A stretch of DNA of 64,000 bases from Acidobacteriota bacterium (GCA_025350695.1 JANXXI010000184.1:1-64000), one strand, 5' to 3'. Positions 1 through 9,313 are shown, counted from the stretch's first letter. Translations and numbers: made by a program. Notes: a model not told the origin generated them from the sequence alone.

Positions 1-2
1 GG

Positions 3-89
3 AGGCTTATCCTCAGCGCCGCCTTTCGCGCCTTCCTGCGCGGAAAAGTCCCCGGAAGTACTCCTCGCTTCGCCAACACTACCGACTAA
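3..89 (+). CDS. C-terminal end of an unidentified protein (truncated by window start)
   Basis: An open frame enters from the left edge and stops at TAA (87-89), giving about 28 residues that end in 'RFANTTD'. The tail is basic and alanine-rich. It is too short to assign. It is followed by about 130 bases without a clear gene and then a terminator shared with the convergent receptor gene, which fits a real gene end. Sequence to the left of the window would settle it. Confidence 0.4.
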   Translation, partial: RLILSAAFRAFLRGKVPGSTPRFANTTD

Positions 90-220
90 CTGCCGTTTTT
101 AGGATCATCGGAGTAATGTTTATCTTCGCCCGCGGTCCAGGTGAGTTGAAAACGCCTTTGCTTTGTTCTCCCTGCCTCTTCAGACGCCATAAAAGAAGCA
201 GTTGTTCCCAGTTCCTACGA

Positions 221-258
221 AATTAAAGAAGCCCTCCCGAAAGAGGGCTTCTTTAATT
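221..258 (-). terminator. Strong intrinsic terminator between convergent genes
   Basis: A perfect 16-bp inverted repeat (221-236 and 243-258) encloses the 6-base loop CCGAAA. The stem has a GC-rich top (GCCCTC/GAGGGC) and an A/T base ending CTTTAATT, so it can act on both strands. It lies 14 bases past the stop of the minus-strand receptor gene. Confidence 0.85.
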
Positions 259-272
259 AGCGGATCGACTTC

Positions 273-3200
273 TTAGAACTGGAAGCGAACCACCAACTGC
301 ATAATGCGTGGATCGCGAGCGCCGCTGACGGTCCCGAAACCATTCTTATCGCGAAGAGTTCCATCTGCGTTGAACGGCAAGTTCGTCATCGTCGGATTCA
401 CCAGACCGCTAAAGTTGAGGGTGCTGTTGATGCCGCTAAACTGCGTGTGGTTGAAGACGTTAAACGCGTCGGCGCGAAGCTGCATGCGGAGACGTTCTTT
501 GATAGTGAACGTCTTCTGGAGTGTGAAGTCGTTGTTCAAGATACCGGGGCGGATCATATATCCTCTTGGAGCGGTTAGGCCGATTGTGCCGACCGGAGGA
601 ATTGTAAGAGCCGCCGGGTTCAGGCGCCGGTAGGGATCATCACTGGTTCCGGTAAGCGGATTGCCGATGACGTTGATGCGCGCCCCCTCGGTGTACGAAC
701 CAGTGAGGTTTTGATTGCCGACACCGGAGATGCTTAAGCCGATATCATACGGTTGGCCAGTTTGCGCCGCGAAGATACCGGAAATCTGCCATCCGTCGAT
801 CAGAGAGTGTAGCACTCCTGAATTGGAGATAAAACGGCTGACGCCTGGAATTTCGTAAACGTAGTTAATCGCCAAGGTGTGGGCGCGATGGAAATCAGCC
901 AGACCGTAATTGGCCTTGCGATTGTTTGAGTCAATACGGAAGAAGCTGCCATCGCCGCTAGCAGTGGTGAGGGCTCTGCTCCAAGTGTGTGACAGGCCAA
1001 ACAGGAAGCCTTTCGTGAAGCGCTTGTTCACCGTGGTTTGTAGCGAATTGTAATTCGACGTGCCGCCCATCTGATGCAGGTTGATGTTGCCGAATCCTTG
1101 ATAAGGCCGCAGGAAATCCTGATTGTAGGCATTGTTTCCGAGAATCGCATTCGGCGAGCCGGCCACTTTCGTGGGGTCCTGATTCTGGGGCAGGAACGTG
1201 GCGCCGTAAGGAATCGCATTGAGGTTCAGGCGCTGCAATAGGTGACGTGAGAGGGAACCGACGTAGGCGGTATCGAGCACCATGCCGAAAGGCAGACGGC
1301 TCTGAATACCGAAGTTAAAGTTGTACACGGTCGCCACTTTGCCCTCGAAGCTGAAAGCATCAAGAGTGGGGGGAGCCAGGAGCGCACTCTTCGGGTCGAT
1401 GTCCTTAACGAAGCCGTTGAACAGGGTGGGGGAGAAGGTAGTTGGCGGATTCTGCAACATAGCGAACACTTCGTTACCTTGGAAGCGATCGTAATAAACG
1501 CCACCACCACCACGAACTACCAGGCTTTGTTTGCCGGTTACGTCATAGGCAAATCCAAAACGGGGCGCCCAGTGGATGCCGCGGTTTTCCATCAGGTACT
1601 TCGACACATCCTTGCCGGCTTGTGCAATTCCATTTAGGATGTTGCCGGAGCCAGTGATGATGCGGCCAACCGAGGTCACCGGGTTGGTGACGGCCGGGTT
1701 GGCGGGATCGACGGCGATCTGCTGCCCGTTGACGATGGCGGGGCGCCATAGGCGTGAGGCCTTAGTTGGGTCGAATTTGTTCGGCAGGAAGGTGGATGTT
1801 TGGAGCCCCGCATCGAATTGGGGCTGAATCCAATACAGACGCAGACCATAATCAAGAGTCAAGCGACGTGTAATCTTCCAGTTGTCTTGGATGTATCCTT
1901 CGGCATTTGTATAGCGGTACATGCCGTTGGCGTATTGCGAAGCCTGCTGGAATGTTTGGAATACGCCCAAGGCGGCATTCGCGTAACCGTATCCGCTATC
2001 TAGCGGATTGCTCGCCGTATCGCCGAAGTTGAAATTGCCGTTGAACGGAGCAAACGACGACTGATCCTTGCGGCTGCGTGAAACGTAGATGCCGCTTTTG
2101 AAGGTGTGAGCGTTCCAAATCTTGCTGATGTTGTCGATGAAGTCAATTGTTGTGTTGTAGTTAACGAAGGGAGCATCGGGCGTGTTGCGGGTTGGGCCGG
2201 ATGCCAAGCGAGTGCCGCCGAAGGTGAAGCCGGGGAGGTAATCATTCTGAACGGCCGAAGGATAGAGTTGCGGCAAGTTGGATAGCCCGTTCTTGGCGCG
2301 TGTTAATCCATCACCCACGCCATCAATGTTGATCTTGTTGCCGCCGACTCCGAAAGTAGCTTCGTTGGTCATGGTCGGGTTGATCAGCGTGGTAGCGCTG
2401 AAAACTGTGCTGCGGGCGGGCCGTGCATCGCTGTGTAGGTTTGGTCCGGCGAAGTTCCCGTTCAGGACGAATGACGCGTAGTTGGTAGTGATTACGTCGC
2501 TGTTATTGACGAAACGGCCGAACACCTTCCACTTGGAACTCAAATTGTAATCCACGCGCAAGGCGTCCTCGCGGCGTGGTTGTGTATCCGACACCTGCGA
2601 CTGAAAGTTGAATCCTTTGTTCGCGGTGGATTGCGCGTTAGGCAATGGATAAAAATTGAGGATGGCGATTCCGGGTGCATACAAGCGGCTTGCAGGGATG
2701 CGGCCAAGCACTCCACCATCGGCAAAGCAGCCGAGCTGATTGGCAGCGTTGCAAGGCGAAGTGGACAAGGGGTCCCTAATGTAAGGGAATGGGTTTCCGT
2801 TGTTATCCACGGTTTGAGAGAAGTCGCCTTTACGTTCGAGCGCGGTGGGCATCGTCACATTACGCGTCGCTTGGGGCACTAGCTGCTTTTGGAATTCCTG
2901 GCTGAAGAAGAAGAACAGTTTATCCTTGTTGGTATTGAACAGTTTAGGGACAAAAACCGGACCGCCAATCGTGTAACCAGGATCGTTGTAACGATATTTA
3001 TTGCGTTGTAGGCCGTCGCGGTTGTTTTTCCAGTTGTTGGCGTTCAACCCTTCGTGCCGATGGAATAGATAGGCGCTACCATGAAATTCGGAGCTACCGC
3101 TCTTGGTCACCACGCTAATTTGGGCGCCCGAGGAACGGCCGTATTCTGCCTGATAGTTGCTGGTAAGAATTTTAAACTCCTGGACGGAATCCAAGCTGAT

Positions 3201-3827
3201 GGTGGCTAGCTGCCCGCCGTTACTTCCAGTGTCTACGTTACCGATGCCATCGAGCGTCAGGTTGTTCTGGCTGGTGCGGGCGCCGTTGGCCGATATAGAT
3301 CCAAGACCGCCGCTACCCGCTGTTTGCAGATTCACCGTGCTGACAACGCCGGGGGCCAGGCCAACCAGCGCAAGATAACCGCGGCCATTGACCGCGACAT
3401 TCTGCAGTTGCTTGCCGGTGATAGCTGCTCCGCGCTCCGCGCTCTCGGTTTGCAATTCCTGCGCTTGTGCCGAGACTTCGATTACTTGATCAATGGACCC
3501 GATCTCGGCTACAAACGTTGGCAGCGCCAGTTTGTCGTTTGCGTTCAATACGATGTTCTTCTGTTCGATCTTCCGGAAGCCGGCTGCTTGGATTACGACC
3601 GTGTAATTGCCCGGTTGTAGTTGTGGAAACGCGAAACGACCGGCACTGTCGGCCTTAGCCTCAATTATGTTTCGCTTTTCCTGATCAGTGATGGTGATTT
3701 TGGCATTGGCCAAGGCTGCGCTTTGAGCGTCCTGGATGGTTCCAGAGATAGAGCCTGATGCAGTTTGTGCCAGGACGCTAGGATGGATGAACAAGCAACA
3801 TAACGACAAAATTAGAAGTGACTTCAC
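273..3827 (-). CDS. TonB-dependent-receptor-like outer membrane protein (Oar-like, carboxypeptidase-regulatory domain)
   Basis: Predicted large outer-membrane beta-barrel of 1184 residues. A signal peptide (about residues 1-20, ending VLAQ) is followed by a carboxypeptidase-regulatory/Cna-B-like domain (about 24-110, 'GSISGTIQDAQSAAL'), a plug-like region (about 130-260, 'VNGRGYLALVGLAPGVVS') and a long barrel ending in aromatic 'VVRFQF', typical for outer-membrane insertion. The start is GTG, preceded by AAGGGGG at a good distance. This family is greatly expanded in Acidobacteriota. It is usually assumed to import or bind large substrates, but ligands are mostly unknown. A promoter is visible upstream and a strong terminator downstream, so it is probably monocistronic. 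It is one of four paralogues in the window. Confidence 0.93.
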   Translation of the reverse strand: MKSLLILSLCCLFIHPSVLAQTASGSISGTIQDAQSAALANAKITITDQEKRNIIEAKADSAGRFAFPQLQPGNYTVVIQAAGFRKIEQKNIVLNANDKLALPTFVAEIGSIDQVIEVSAQAQELQTESAERGAAITGKQLQNVAVNGRGYLALVGLAPGVVSTVNLQTAGSGGLGSISANGARTSQNNLTLDGIGNVDTGSNGGQLATISLDSVQEFKILTSNYQAEYGRSSGAQISVVTKSGSSEFHGSAYLFHRHEGLNANNWKNNRDGLQRNKYRYNDPGYTIGGPVFVPKLFNTNKDKLFFFFSQEFQKQLVPQATRNVTMPTALERKGDFSQTVDNNGNPFPYIRDPLSTSPCNAANQLGCFADGGVLGRIPASRLYAPGIAILNFYPLPNAQSTANKGFNFQSQVSDTQPRREDALRVDYNLSSKWKVFGRFVNNSDVITTNYASFVLNGNFAGPNLHSDARPARSTVFSATTLINPTMTNEATFGVGGNKINIDGVGDGLTRAKNGLSNLPQLYPSAVQNDYLPGFTFGGTRLASGPTRNTPDAPFVNYNTTIDFIDNISKIWNAHTFKSGIYVSRSRKDQSSFAPFNGNFNFGDTASNPLDSGYGYANAALGVFQTFQQASQYANGMYRYTNAEGYIQDNWKITRRLTLDYGLRLYWIQPQFDAGLQTSTFLPNKFDPTKASRLWRPAIVNGQQIAVDPANPAVTNPVTSVGRIITGSGNILNGIAQAGKDVSKYLMENRGIHWAPRFGFAYDVTGKQSLVVRGGGGVYYDRFQGNEVFAMLQNPPTTFSPTLFNGFVKDIDPKSALLAPPTLDAFSFEGKVATVYNFNFGIQSRLPFGMVLDTAYVGSLSRHLLQRLNLNAIPYGATFLPQNQDPTKVAGSPNAILGNNAYNQDFLRPYQGFGNINLHQMGGTSNYNSLQTTVNKRFTKGFLFGLSHTWSRALTTASGDGSFFRIDSNNRKANYGLADFHRAHTLAINYVYEIPGVSRFISNSGVLHSLIDGWQISGIFAAQTGQPYDIGLSISGVGNQNLTGSYTEGARINVIGNPLTGTSDDPYRRLNPAALTIPPVGTIGLTAPRGYMIRPGILNNDFTLQKTFTIKERLRMQLRADAFNVFNHTQFSGINSTLNFSGLVNPTMTNLPFNADGTLRDKNGFGTVSGARDPRIMQLVVRFQF

Positions 3828-3940
3828 ACGGCCCCCTTAAGAATTGCCCCACAAGCAACGCGTTTCAAATGCGAGAAGGGCGCGATTCGGTTCCCTTCGA
3901 AAGCTAGCCCGACTCATTGCAAGCCGGGAAAAGCATCCCA

Positions 3941-3969
3941 AGCATATCAATTATTTGACCGACAGACAA
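3941..3969 (-). promoter_or_regulatory. Sigma-70-like promoter for the receptor gene
   Basis: Read on the minus strand, TTGTCT (3969-3964) and TATGCT (3946-3941) are separated by exactly 17 bases, about 115 bases upstream of the GTG start. The flanking stretch to about 4025 is A/T-rich and contains two related octamers, CGTTAACG and CGTTAATG, which could be an operator. Confidence 0.55.
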
Positions 3970-4026
3970 TAGCGGGACTTGCTAATTTTTGCGGTATCGT
4001 TAACGTAAAGTTTCGTTAATGTTAAT

Positions 4027-5154
4027 TTAGCTGCCGCACTCTTGAGGCGAGCCAAACGCCAACGAAACTGCCGGACGCAGCCGTTGGTGTCCGAGCAAAC
4101 GTGTCATTCCTACAAACGCTTTCACCAGATGCGGCGGCTTGCCCTTGTTCCAGTAGGAGGACATCGACCGCACGCCATGCATCGGGCAATCGAAGAACAC
4201 ACGGTCGCTCCAGCGGACCCAGCCCCGTTCGTGGTCGGGCTGATCGCCCATTACGTCCAACATATTTTGCATCAATCGCGCACCGAGCGGAGTGCGGTAA
4301 TGGTTTAAGAACAATATTTCGGAATGTCCGGATCGCACCTCATCCACGAATTCAGAAAAGGAGCATTTGCCGGTGAGGTTGATACAAGAGTTAGGTTCGC
4401 TGGCATGGCGGTCTCCGCCGGAGATCAACGGCTTGGCATACTGTTCGGCAAGCGCTGGCACCAAGCGATTTTCGTTCCAAGGACGAAGGCCATTCAACTC
4501 GAATGCGTGGATCCTCCGCTGATAGCGGTCCAGAAAATCGACGATCATTTTTTGATGGACCGCGGCTCCTGCTTTGGGTTCGTCCCACATGGGGTGGTTG
4601 AACACAATAAGGACTTCAGGAATGGAATCGAGACCAATGAGAACGTCATCGAGGAATTCCAGATCTAGCGAAGTTCGGTAGTGTTGCATCGCTTCATGCA
4701 AAGTTTGTGCGCGGTTGGGCGGCAGATTGTGGATGCCTAGGTGAATGAAGCTTCCGGTTAGCGGGACGGTCCATTCCACGGAAATAGGACTGACACCGTC
4801 TTGCGCACGCAGTGACGAAGACGCTTCAATTTCATTGTGGTCAGTGAGGGATACAAGTGGCCGTAGTTCCCGGTCCATTAATTGTTTGGATTCTACTTTG
4901 AAAGCCTGGCGCGGAGATAAAGGGGGAGTCCAAAAGCCGCGGTTGAAATTAAGATCCTGGCCATTCAGCCGCTTGTAGCGGTCGGCCTGATACTGGACGG
5001 CTGTCCGGAGTCCGGGAATTGGTTTTGAGATACGGGGGATAAAGCCCAACAGCTCACGCGAATGGTAGGTGTGGCCGTGCAGCGAAACACCGGTTTCAAA
5101 TAGTTGCGCACGGTTTCGAGACCGCCATTCAAACGACAAAGTTGAAGAGATCAT
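4027..5154 (-). CDS. PHP-domain metal-dependent hydrolase-like protein
   Basis: The protein has 375 residues. Metal-ligand motifs of the PHP (polymerase and histidinol phosphatase) superfamily are visible in order: H-G-H at 26-28 ('SLHGHTYHSRE'), 'SLTDHNEIEA' near 100, 'FNHPMWDE' near 185 and 'GGDRHASEP' near 250. Such proteins bind two or three metals and hydrolyse phosphoesters, but the substrate cannot be read from the sequence. No signal peptide, so it is probably cytoplasmic. It is transcribed divergently from the DUF2277 gene (63-base gap) and followed by the receptor on the same strand after about 190 bases that contain that receptor's own promoter. Confidence 0.85.
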   Translation of the reverse strand: MISSTLSFEWRSRNRAQLFETGVSLHGHTYHSRELLGFIPRISKPIPGLRTAVQYQADRYKRLNGQDLNFNRGFWTPPLSPRQAFKVESKQLMDRELRPLVSLTDHNEIEASSSLRAQDGVSPISVEWTVPLTGSFIHLGIHNLPPNRAQTLHEAMQHYRTSLDLEFLDDVLIGLDSIPEVLIVFNHPMWDEPKAGAAVHQKMIVDFLDRYQRRIHAFELNGLRPWNENRLVPALAEQYAKPLISGGDRHASEPNSCINLTGKCSFSEFVDEVRSGHSEILFLNHYRTPLGARLMQNMLDVMGDQPDHERGWVRWSDRVFFDCPMHGVRSMSSYWNKGKPPHLVKAFVGMTRLLGHQRLRPAVSLAFGSPQECGS

Positions 5155-5174
5155 TCAGAGGGGAGATTTCCAAA

Positions 5175-5203
5175 TTGCCAAGTCAGACTTTGTATTGTAA
5201 TAG
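5175..5203 (+). promoter_or_regulatory. Candidate promoter of the DUF2277 gene
   Basis: TTGCCA (5175-5180), a 17-base spacer and TAATAG (5198-5203) lie in the short divergent gap between the PHP gene and DUF2277. An AGAGGA ribosome-binding site follows before the ATG at 5218. Confidence 0.4.
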
Positions 5204-5217
5204 ATATAGAGGACGAA

Positions 5218-5535
5218 ATGTGTAGAAGCATCAAAATTCTTAGACAGCCCGCCGAAACCGCATCCGAGGAAGAAGTTCGCGCGGCGGCGCTGCAGTTTGT
5301 TCGCAAGATTAGCGGAACCCGCAAGCCGTCGAGGGTGGACCAGGCGGCATTTGATAGGGGAGTGGAGGAAGTGACTGCGGCCAGTTCGCGATTGCTCCAA
5401 ACGATGACTCAAAAAGCGCCTAAAAAAACAACGACCCCCAAGCGTCCATCGCTTGGGGGTCAGGAAATAACCTTGAACCAGACGAATCGGAGCCGGGGGA
5501 GGTGGACCCAATTCGTCACTGCGCCTGGCTATTGA
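5218..5535 (+). CDS. DUF2277 family protein
   Basis: Small cytoplasmic protein (105 residues). It opens with the conserved 'MCRSIKILRQP' and continues 'EEVRAAALQFVRKISG' and 'AFDRGVEEVTAASSRLL', which matches my memory of the DUF2277 family: short proteins of unknown function with an N-terminal Cys and an all-alpha DNA-binding-like body. The family domain covers about residues 1-65. The 40-residue tail is read through the minus-strand terminator hairpin and is probably not conserved. The start is supported by AGAGGA 5 bases upstream. The overlapping 139-residue minus-strand ORF is a shadow. Confidence 0.85.
   Translation: MCRSIKILRQPAETASEEEVRAAALQFVRKISGTRKPSRVDQAAFDRGVEEVTAASSRLLQTMTQKAPKKTTTPKRPSLGGQEITLNQTNRSRGRWTQFVTAPGY
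5422..5461 (-). terminator. Intrinsic terminator of the Tudor-like gene
   Basis: A 12-bp perfect stem (GACCCCCAAGCG, 5433-5444, with 5450-5461) and 5-base loop. On the minus strand it is followed by GTTGTTTTTTT. It lies 76 bases past the minus-strand stop at 5537 and inside the 3' end of the convergent DUF2277 gene. Confidence 0.8.
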
Positions 5536-5536
5536 T

Positions 5537-5785
5537 TTAGGGCGCCGCAGCGGCTTCGACCGGGACTGCGGCAACAGCCTTTTTGCGGCTGGCGCGCTTC
5601 TTTTCGGCCGGAGGTTGGCGATCAGACTTCTTGAGGTGACCTAACGCTATGGAGTTCAAAAACTTCTTTTCTCCGTGGTCATCAAACTTAATTACGATTT
5701 GTTCTTCGGTGCAGCTTACAACACTGCCGAGCCCAAATTTCTGATGCTCGACTTGAGCTCCAGAAGCATATGCGGGTTTGGCCAT
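5537..5785 (-). CDS. Small UvrD/PcrA C-terminal Tudor-like domain protein
   Basis: 82 residues. Positions 8-50 read 'SGAQVEHQKFGLGSV' then 'IVIKFDDHGEKKFL' and 'ALGHL', the pattern of the small Tudor-like fold at the C terminus of UvrD/PcrA helicases, which contacts RNA polymerase. Here it stands alone, followed by a Lys/Ala-rich tail ('EKKRASRKKAVAAV') that could bind nucleic acid. A link to transcription-coupled repair or polymerase binding is inference from the fold. AGGAG lies 13 bases before the ATG, somewhat far. A terminator follows. Confidence 0.8.
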   Translation of the reverse strand: MAKPAYASGAQVEHQKFGLGSVVSCTEEQIVIKFDDHGEKKFLNSIALGHLKKSDRQPPAEKKRASRKKAVAAVPVEAAAAP

Positions 5786-6080
5786 TCTTTAGACGACTCC
5801 TAAAAGAATGATAACAAACTCTTTAGGTTTTGTCTAATTTCGGCCCAGGACGGCTGTTACTGGTGCGGCGCTCCCGTTTTGTTCCGTCACGCGGTCTCAT
5901 TTGCATAGGAACTGGAATGACGACAGCTTTCACCGCACGGTATACAAAGATTCCCGAGTAATGCTGCAAGACGCCCTGAAAGAGATGATCCTCGCCTCCA
6001 CTCAAGTTGGACAAACTATTCCCGGGGAAGGCTTTGCTTGAGCCGATGTTGGCTGAGGTTTGAACTTGTGATTTTAACCG
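5786..6080. other. Intergenic region, no supported gene
   Basis: About 295 bases between the Tudor-like gene and the DUF1501 gene. A 63-residue minus-strand ORF (5823-6014) and a 26-codon plus-strand ORF resemble nothing I know and lack ribosome-binding sites. An A/T-rich TTATCATTC just upstream of the Tudor-like gene may be its -10 element. Confidence 0.4.
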
Positions 6081-7448
6081 TTATGCCCAGAGCTCGTTCA
6101 CTGGTCCGTACTGATCCCGGTCAGAAAATGGCACGTACTCGAAACCGCGGCCACTGGGGTCTTCCATCCGCTTCGTGTAGTCGATTCCCATCGCTGAATA
6201 GATGGTTGCCTCTAAGTCTTCAGGCCGGATATCTCTTTTGCGCGACCAGCCCGGATCCGCTGTAGCTTTGCCGTCTTTATCCGTTGATCCGATAATGGCG
6301 CCGGCGCGGGTCTTAGCGCCAGCCATGAGTACCGCTTGCTGCGCATAATGATCGCGCCCCGCAGTGGAGTTCAAGGCTCCTGGCACACGGCCAAATTCGC
6401 CGATGGCAATGATCAAAGTTTCCTCTAGCAGTCCGTCCTTTTCCAGGTCACCGATTAGAGGGGCAAGACCGGCATCGAAGGTTTTGGCCACGGAAAAGTG
6501 CCCGCTGTTTGGGGTGTAGATATTGTCGTGCTGGTCCCAATCGCCTTGTGTGATCTGAATGAAACGGGCTCCGGATTTTGCACGCAACATATTCCTGGCG
6601 GCGATGCAGGAGTTTCCAAATCCAGTATTGCCGTAACGATTCTTTTCTGTTTGATCGAAGGTGAAGATGCGATCCACATCGCTGTTGTACATCAATTTCC
6701 TGGCGGCGGTGGTGTAGGTGAAACTTTCGTCAACGTTGGAGCCCAATTCCTTCGATGCCGCCAATTCCGCATCCATTTTCTGTAGGGCGGCAAAGCGGGA
6801 GTTGAAGCGAGGCAGGCCGTCGCGATGGGTTGTATTGAGTAGTCCACCGCCGCCGGGGCTCATGTAAAAAGGGCTATTGCCGGAATCCAAAAACCCGGGA
6901 CCAGGTCCGTTGGTCGCATTTAAGGAGACGAACGCGGGAAGCGTGGCATTGGGATTCTGCCCCGCCAGTTCCATCGAAATCACAGATCCCATGTGCGGGG
7001 CAAAGCGCGAGTTGGACGACGCTGGATTACGCCCAATTTGGACCCAAGTCCGAGCCAACACATGGACGAGCGCCCAAGACTTCACCGATCGCACCAAAGC
7101 CACTGAACCGAGTTTGTCGGCTAAATTCGGCATCAGACCGCGGGGCCAACGGACATCCCCATAACTGGTTGGTTGAAACGCGGCGGGGGTGTAGGCGCCT
7201 TCTTTCAAATCGAAAGTATCCACGTGGCTCGGCCCGCCGGACATCAAGATCATGATGCAGTTGCGTGCTGTGGATTTTAGCGGAACGGCCGCGCTGGCCA
7301 GCGTTCCCATTGGTGCGGAAGGTAGCAGCATATAGCCGCCAACGGCAGATGCGGCATGGCGAAAAAACATACGCCGACCGATTTGCGGCCGCTTCCAGAA
7401 GCGAGTGCCTTGTTGTTCGTTGAAGTCGAATCCGAAACGATCTTTCAT
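6081..7448 (-). CDS. DUF1501 family exported protein (Tat signal)
   Basis: 455 residues. A twin-arginine signal ('GRRMFFRHAASAVGGY', Arg 25-26) precedes an alkaline-phosphatase/sulfatase-fold DUF1501 domain with 'ILMSGGPSHVDTFD' near residue 68, 'GEFGRVPG' near 350 and 'GRDHYAQQA'. DUF1501 proteins are very common in Planctomycetes and Acidobacteria, are exported folded, and are nearly always paired with a DUF1549/DUF1553 protein, as here (22-base gap, same strand). Substrate unknown, and polymer breakdown at the cell surface is only a guess. The usual sulfatase Cys/Ser maturation motif is not visible. Confidence 0.92.
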   Translation of the reverse strand: MKDRFGFDFNEQQGTRFWKRPQIGRRMFFRHAASAVGGYMLLPSAPMGTLASAAVPLKSTARNCIMILMSGGPSHVDTFDLKEGAYTPAAFQPTSYGDVRWPRGLMPNLADKLGSVALVRSVKSWALVHVLARTWVQIGRNPASSNSRFAPHMGSVISMELAGQNPNATLPAFVSLNATNGPGPGFLDSGNSPFYMSPGGGGLLNTTHRDGLPRFNSRFAALQKMDAELAASKELGSNVDESFTYTTAARKLMYNSDVDRIFTFDQTEKNRYGNTGFGNSCIAARNMLRAKSGARFIQITQGDWDQHDNIYTPNSGHFSVAKTFDAGLAPLIGDLEKDGLLEETLIIAIGEFGRVPGALNSTAGRDHYAQQAVLMAGAKTRAGAIIGSTDKDGKATADPGWSRKRDIRPEDLEATIYSAMGIDYTKRMEDPSGRGFEYVPFSDRDQYGPVNELWA

Positions 7449-7470
7449 GGCTTTGCTGGTTAACCGGTTC

Positions 7471-9297
7471 CTAATAACTAAACAAAAACTCAGCCTTGTT
7501 CACGCAAACCCAGGCAAGGTCTTCAATAGCGGCATTACGTTCGGCGGTGGTTTTCGCCGCGGTCAACATGCCCCTTGCTGTTTCCAGCTCGCTATCAGAA
7601 GGGGAACGCGAAAGGAATAACAGGAACATTTCGTCGACCAACGTAGCATTGTCGGTGATCTTCGCCACTGCCTGCAAGCCCGGGGCAGTCGCCACCTTTA
7701 AGCGGTTGGTCACGAACTGATCATTCATGATGTTCAGCCGTTGCAGAATAGAAAGTTCCTGGCTACGAGGTTGTGAATCACGATTGCCTCGTAGAAACAT
7801 ATTCAAGAATGTCGCTACGTTGCCGTCCGTTCGGGGTTCGCCGGGTTCGGCGAATTCCATGGCCAATGTCGCCGGAGTCTTCAGATTCTTCACCGGATAG
7901 TTGCCGCGAACGCCGGTTGCCAGCGCGATCGCGTCATGGATCTCTTCGGCCATCATGCGTCGCGGATAATGACGGGCAAACAGTGTGACGTATTCCGGTT
8001 TCCAAGGAGCGTCGTAACGAGAGCTCATCTGATAGGCATTCGACTGCACTAAGAGGCGGAGAAAGTCGCGGAGACTGTAGTCCGATTCTATGAAGGAATC
8101 GGTTAGTTTCTCGAACAATTCGGGATGGCTTGCTTGCAACGTCCATGGCTCTGGCGGTGGATTCGCGGGGTCAAGCCGGTCGGGGTCCAGCATGTCGAAC
8201 GGTTCAACCAAACCCATTCCGAACATCTCGCGCCAGAGGCGATTGGCGAAGTTGCGGGCAAACATACGGTCGCGCCAGACACGGCGCCCGAACGATGTGC
8301 GCCAGTCTTCACTTGCCGTTTCGCCGGTGCGATACACAGGAGTCAGGTTCTTTAACGTCCCAACCGGAGGCCTATCGGGCCGGTTGCCGCTATTGGTGTT
8401 TAGATCGTATGTTCCTGAGGTTTTGTCACTGACGTCGTAGCTGAAATAGTAGAAATCGGTGGTAGGCACGTTCTTCGACGGCATATTTAGCCGCGAGAAG
8501 AATGCCGCCATTTGTTGGGCTTCAAGACGCGTTCGCCGCGCGCCCCATAGATTGATCTGATCAAGGTGGCCTCGACCGTTGTGGCAAAGCAGGCAATCGT
8601 ATTGGGCCATGCCCAGAAAATAAGTGGATGCCTTAACCAACATGTTGTCATAGGTGTCCTGCGCAGGGCCCATGGACGTTTTGCCGGTGATGGGAAAATT
8701 GGTCGCCCCGGCTTCGGCATCGTAATGATTGCCAGTTGCGGTCACAAGGTCGAAAGCCATCTGACGAATCGGTTTTTTCTCCGTGACGGATTTCTTGATC
8801 CAGGAATTGTATGCGTTGCGGCCGTCTTCACGGCGATCGAATAGGGCGGGGAAGGAGCAATTTTCGAGTAGGTCCCCAAACCACATCGTCCACTTGTCGA
8901 TGAACGCCGCGGAGTCGAGAAGCTTGTCGATGGCGGCATCTCTTTTGTTGGGCGCGGAGTCGCCGAGGAATGCGCGAATCTCAGATGGCGTTGGAAGGCG
9001 TCCTGTCAGATCGAGGCTGATGCGGCGAAGGAACTCCGCATCATTAGAAAGCTCCGCTGCTGGGACGTTCGATAGCTCCAGTTTACGGAAAATTTCGGAG
9101 TCGATGAAATTGCGGCGGGGCGCATCAGAAGCGGCAATCGCGGTTTTGGGCGTAAGCTTCGCTTGGAGCGTGCGGTGATAGACGGATTGCACTGCCCTGC
9201 TTTGACGTTGGAGGAAATCCTCACGGTTCGCGACGAAGCTACATTCGGCTCCCACGAGTGGAAAGCAAAGTATCGAGACAAGCAAAAAGCGCCGCAT
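7471..9297 (-). CDS. DUF1549/DUF1553 exported protein with CxxCH motif
   Basis: I choose the ATG at 9297 (608 residues) over the ORF-track start at 9447, because it begins a proper signal peptide ('MRRFLLVSILCFPLVGA'). DUF1549 follows ('EFLRRISLDLTGRLPTPSE'). Next come 'CLLCH' (possible haem-binding or zinc-binding CxxCH) and DUF1553 ('RRVWRDRMFARNFANRLWR' and 'LVQSNAYQMSSRYD'). A TATAAT lies only 10 bases before the ATG and no Shine-Dalgarno is visible, so the message may be nearly leaderless. It is the first gene of an operon with DUF1501. Such pairs are thought to act outside the cytoplasm. Function unproven. Confidence 0.9.
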   Translation of the reverse strand: MRRFLLVSILCFPLVGAECSFVANREDFLQRQSRAVQSVYHRTLQAKLTPKTAIAASDAPRRNFIDSEIFRKLELSNVPAAELSNDAEFLRRISLDLTGRLPTPSEIRAFLGDSAPNKRDAAIDKLLDSAAFIDKWTMWFGDLLENCSFPALFDRREDGRNAYNSWIKKSVTEKKPIRQMAFDLVTATGNHYDAEAGATNFPITGKTSMGPAQDTYDNMLVKASTYFLGMAQYDCLLCHNGRGHLDQINLWGARRTRLEAQQMAAFFSRLNMPSKNVPTTDFYYFSYDVSDKTSGTYDLNTNSGNRPDRPPVGTLKNLTPVYRTGETASEDWRTSFGRRVWRDRMFARNFANRLWREMFGMGLVEPFDMLDPDRLDPANPPPEPWTLQASHPELFEKLTDSFIESDYSLRDFLRLLVQSNAYQMSSRYDAPWKPEYVTLFARHYPRRMMAEEIHDAIALATGVRGNYPVKNLKTPATLAMEFAEPGEPRTDGNVATFLNMFLRGNRDSQPRSQELSILQRLNIMNDQFVTNRLKVATAPGLQAVAKITDNATLVDEMFLLFLSRSPSDSELETARGMLTAAKTTAERNAAIEDLAWVCVNKAEFLFSY

Positions 9298-9307
9298 AAC
9301 GAAATCG

Positions 9308-9313
9308 ATTATA
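9308..9313 (-). promoter_or_regulatory. -10 element (TATAAT) for the DUF1549/1553-DUF1501 operon
   Basis: A perfect TATAAT on the minus strand ends 10 bases before the ATG at 9297. No good -35 is visible 17 bases upstream. The spacing predicts a leader of only a few bases. Confidence 0.4.

Noticed and set aside
5155-5574. 139-residue minus-strand ORF
   Set aside because: It overlaps the DUF2277 gene and the terminator hairpin, and its protein is Arg/Pro-rich without family features. It is a shadow.
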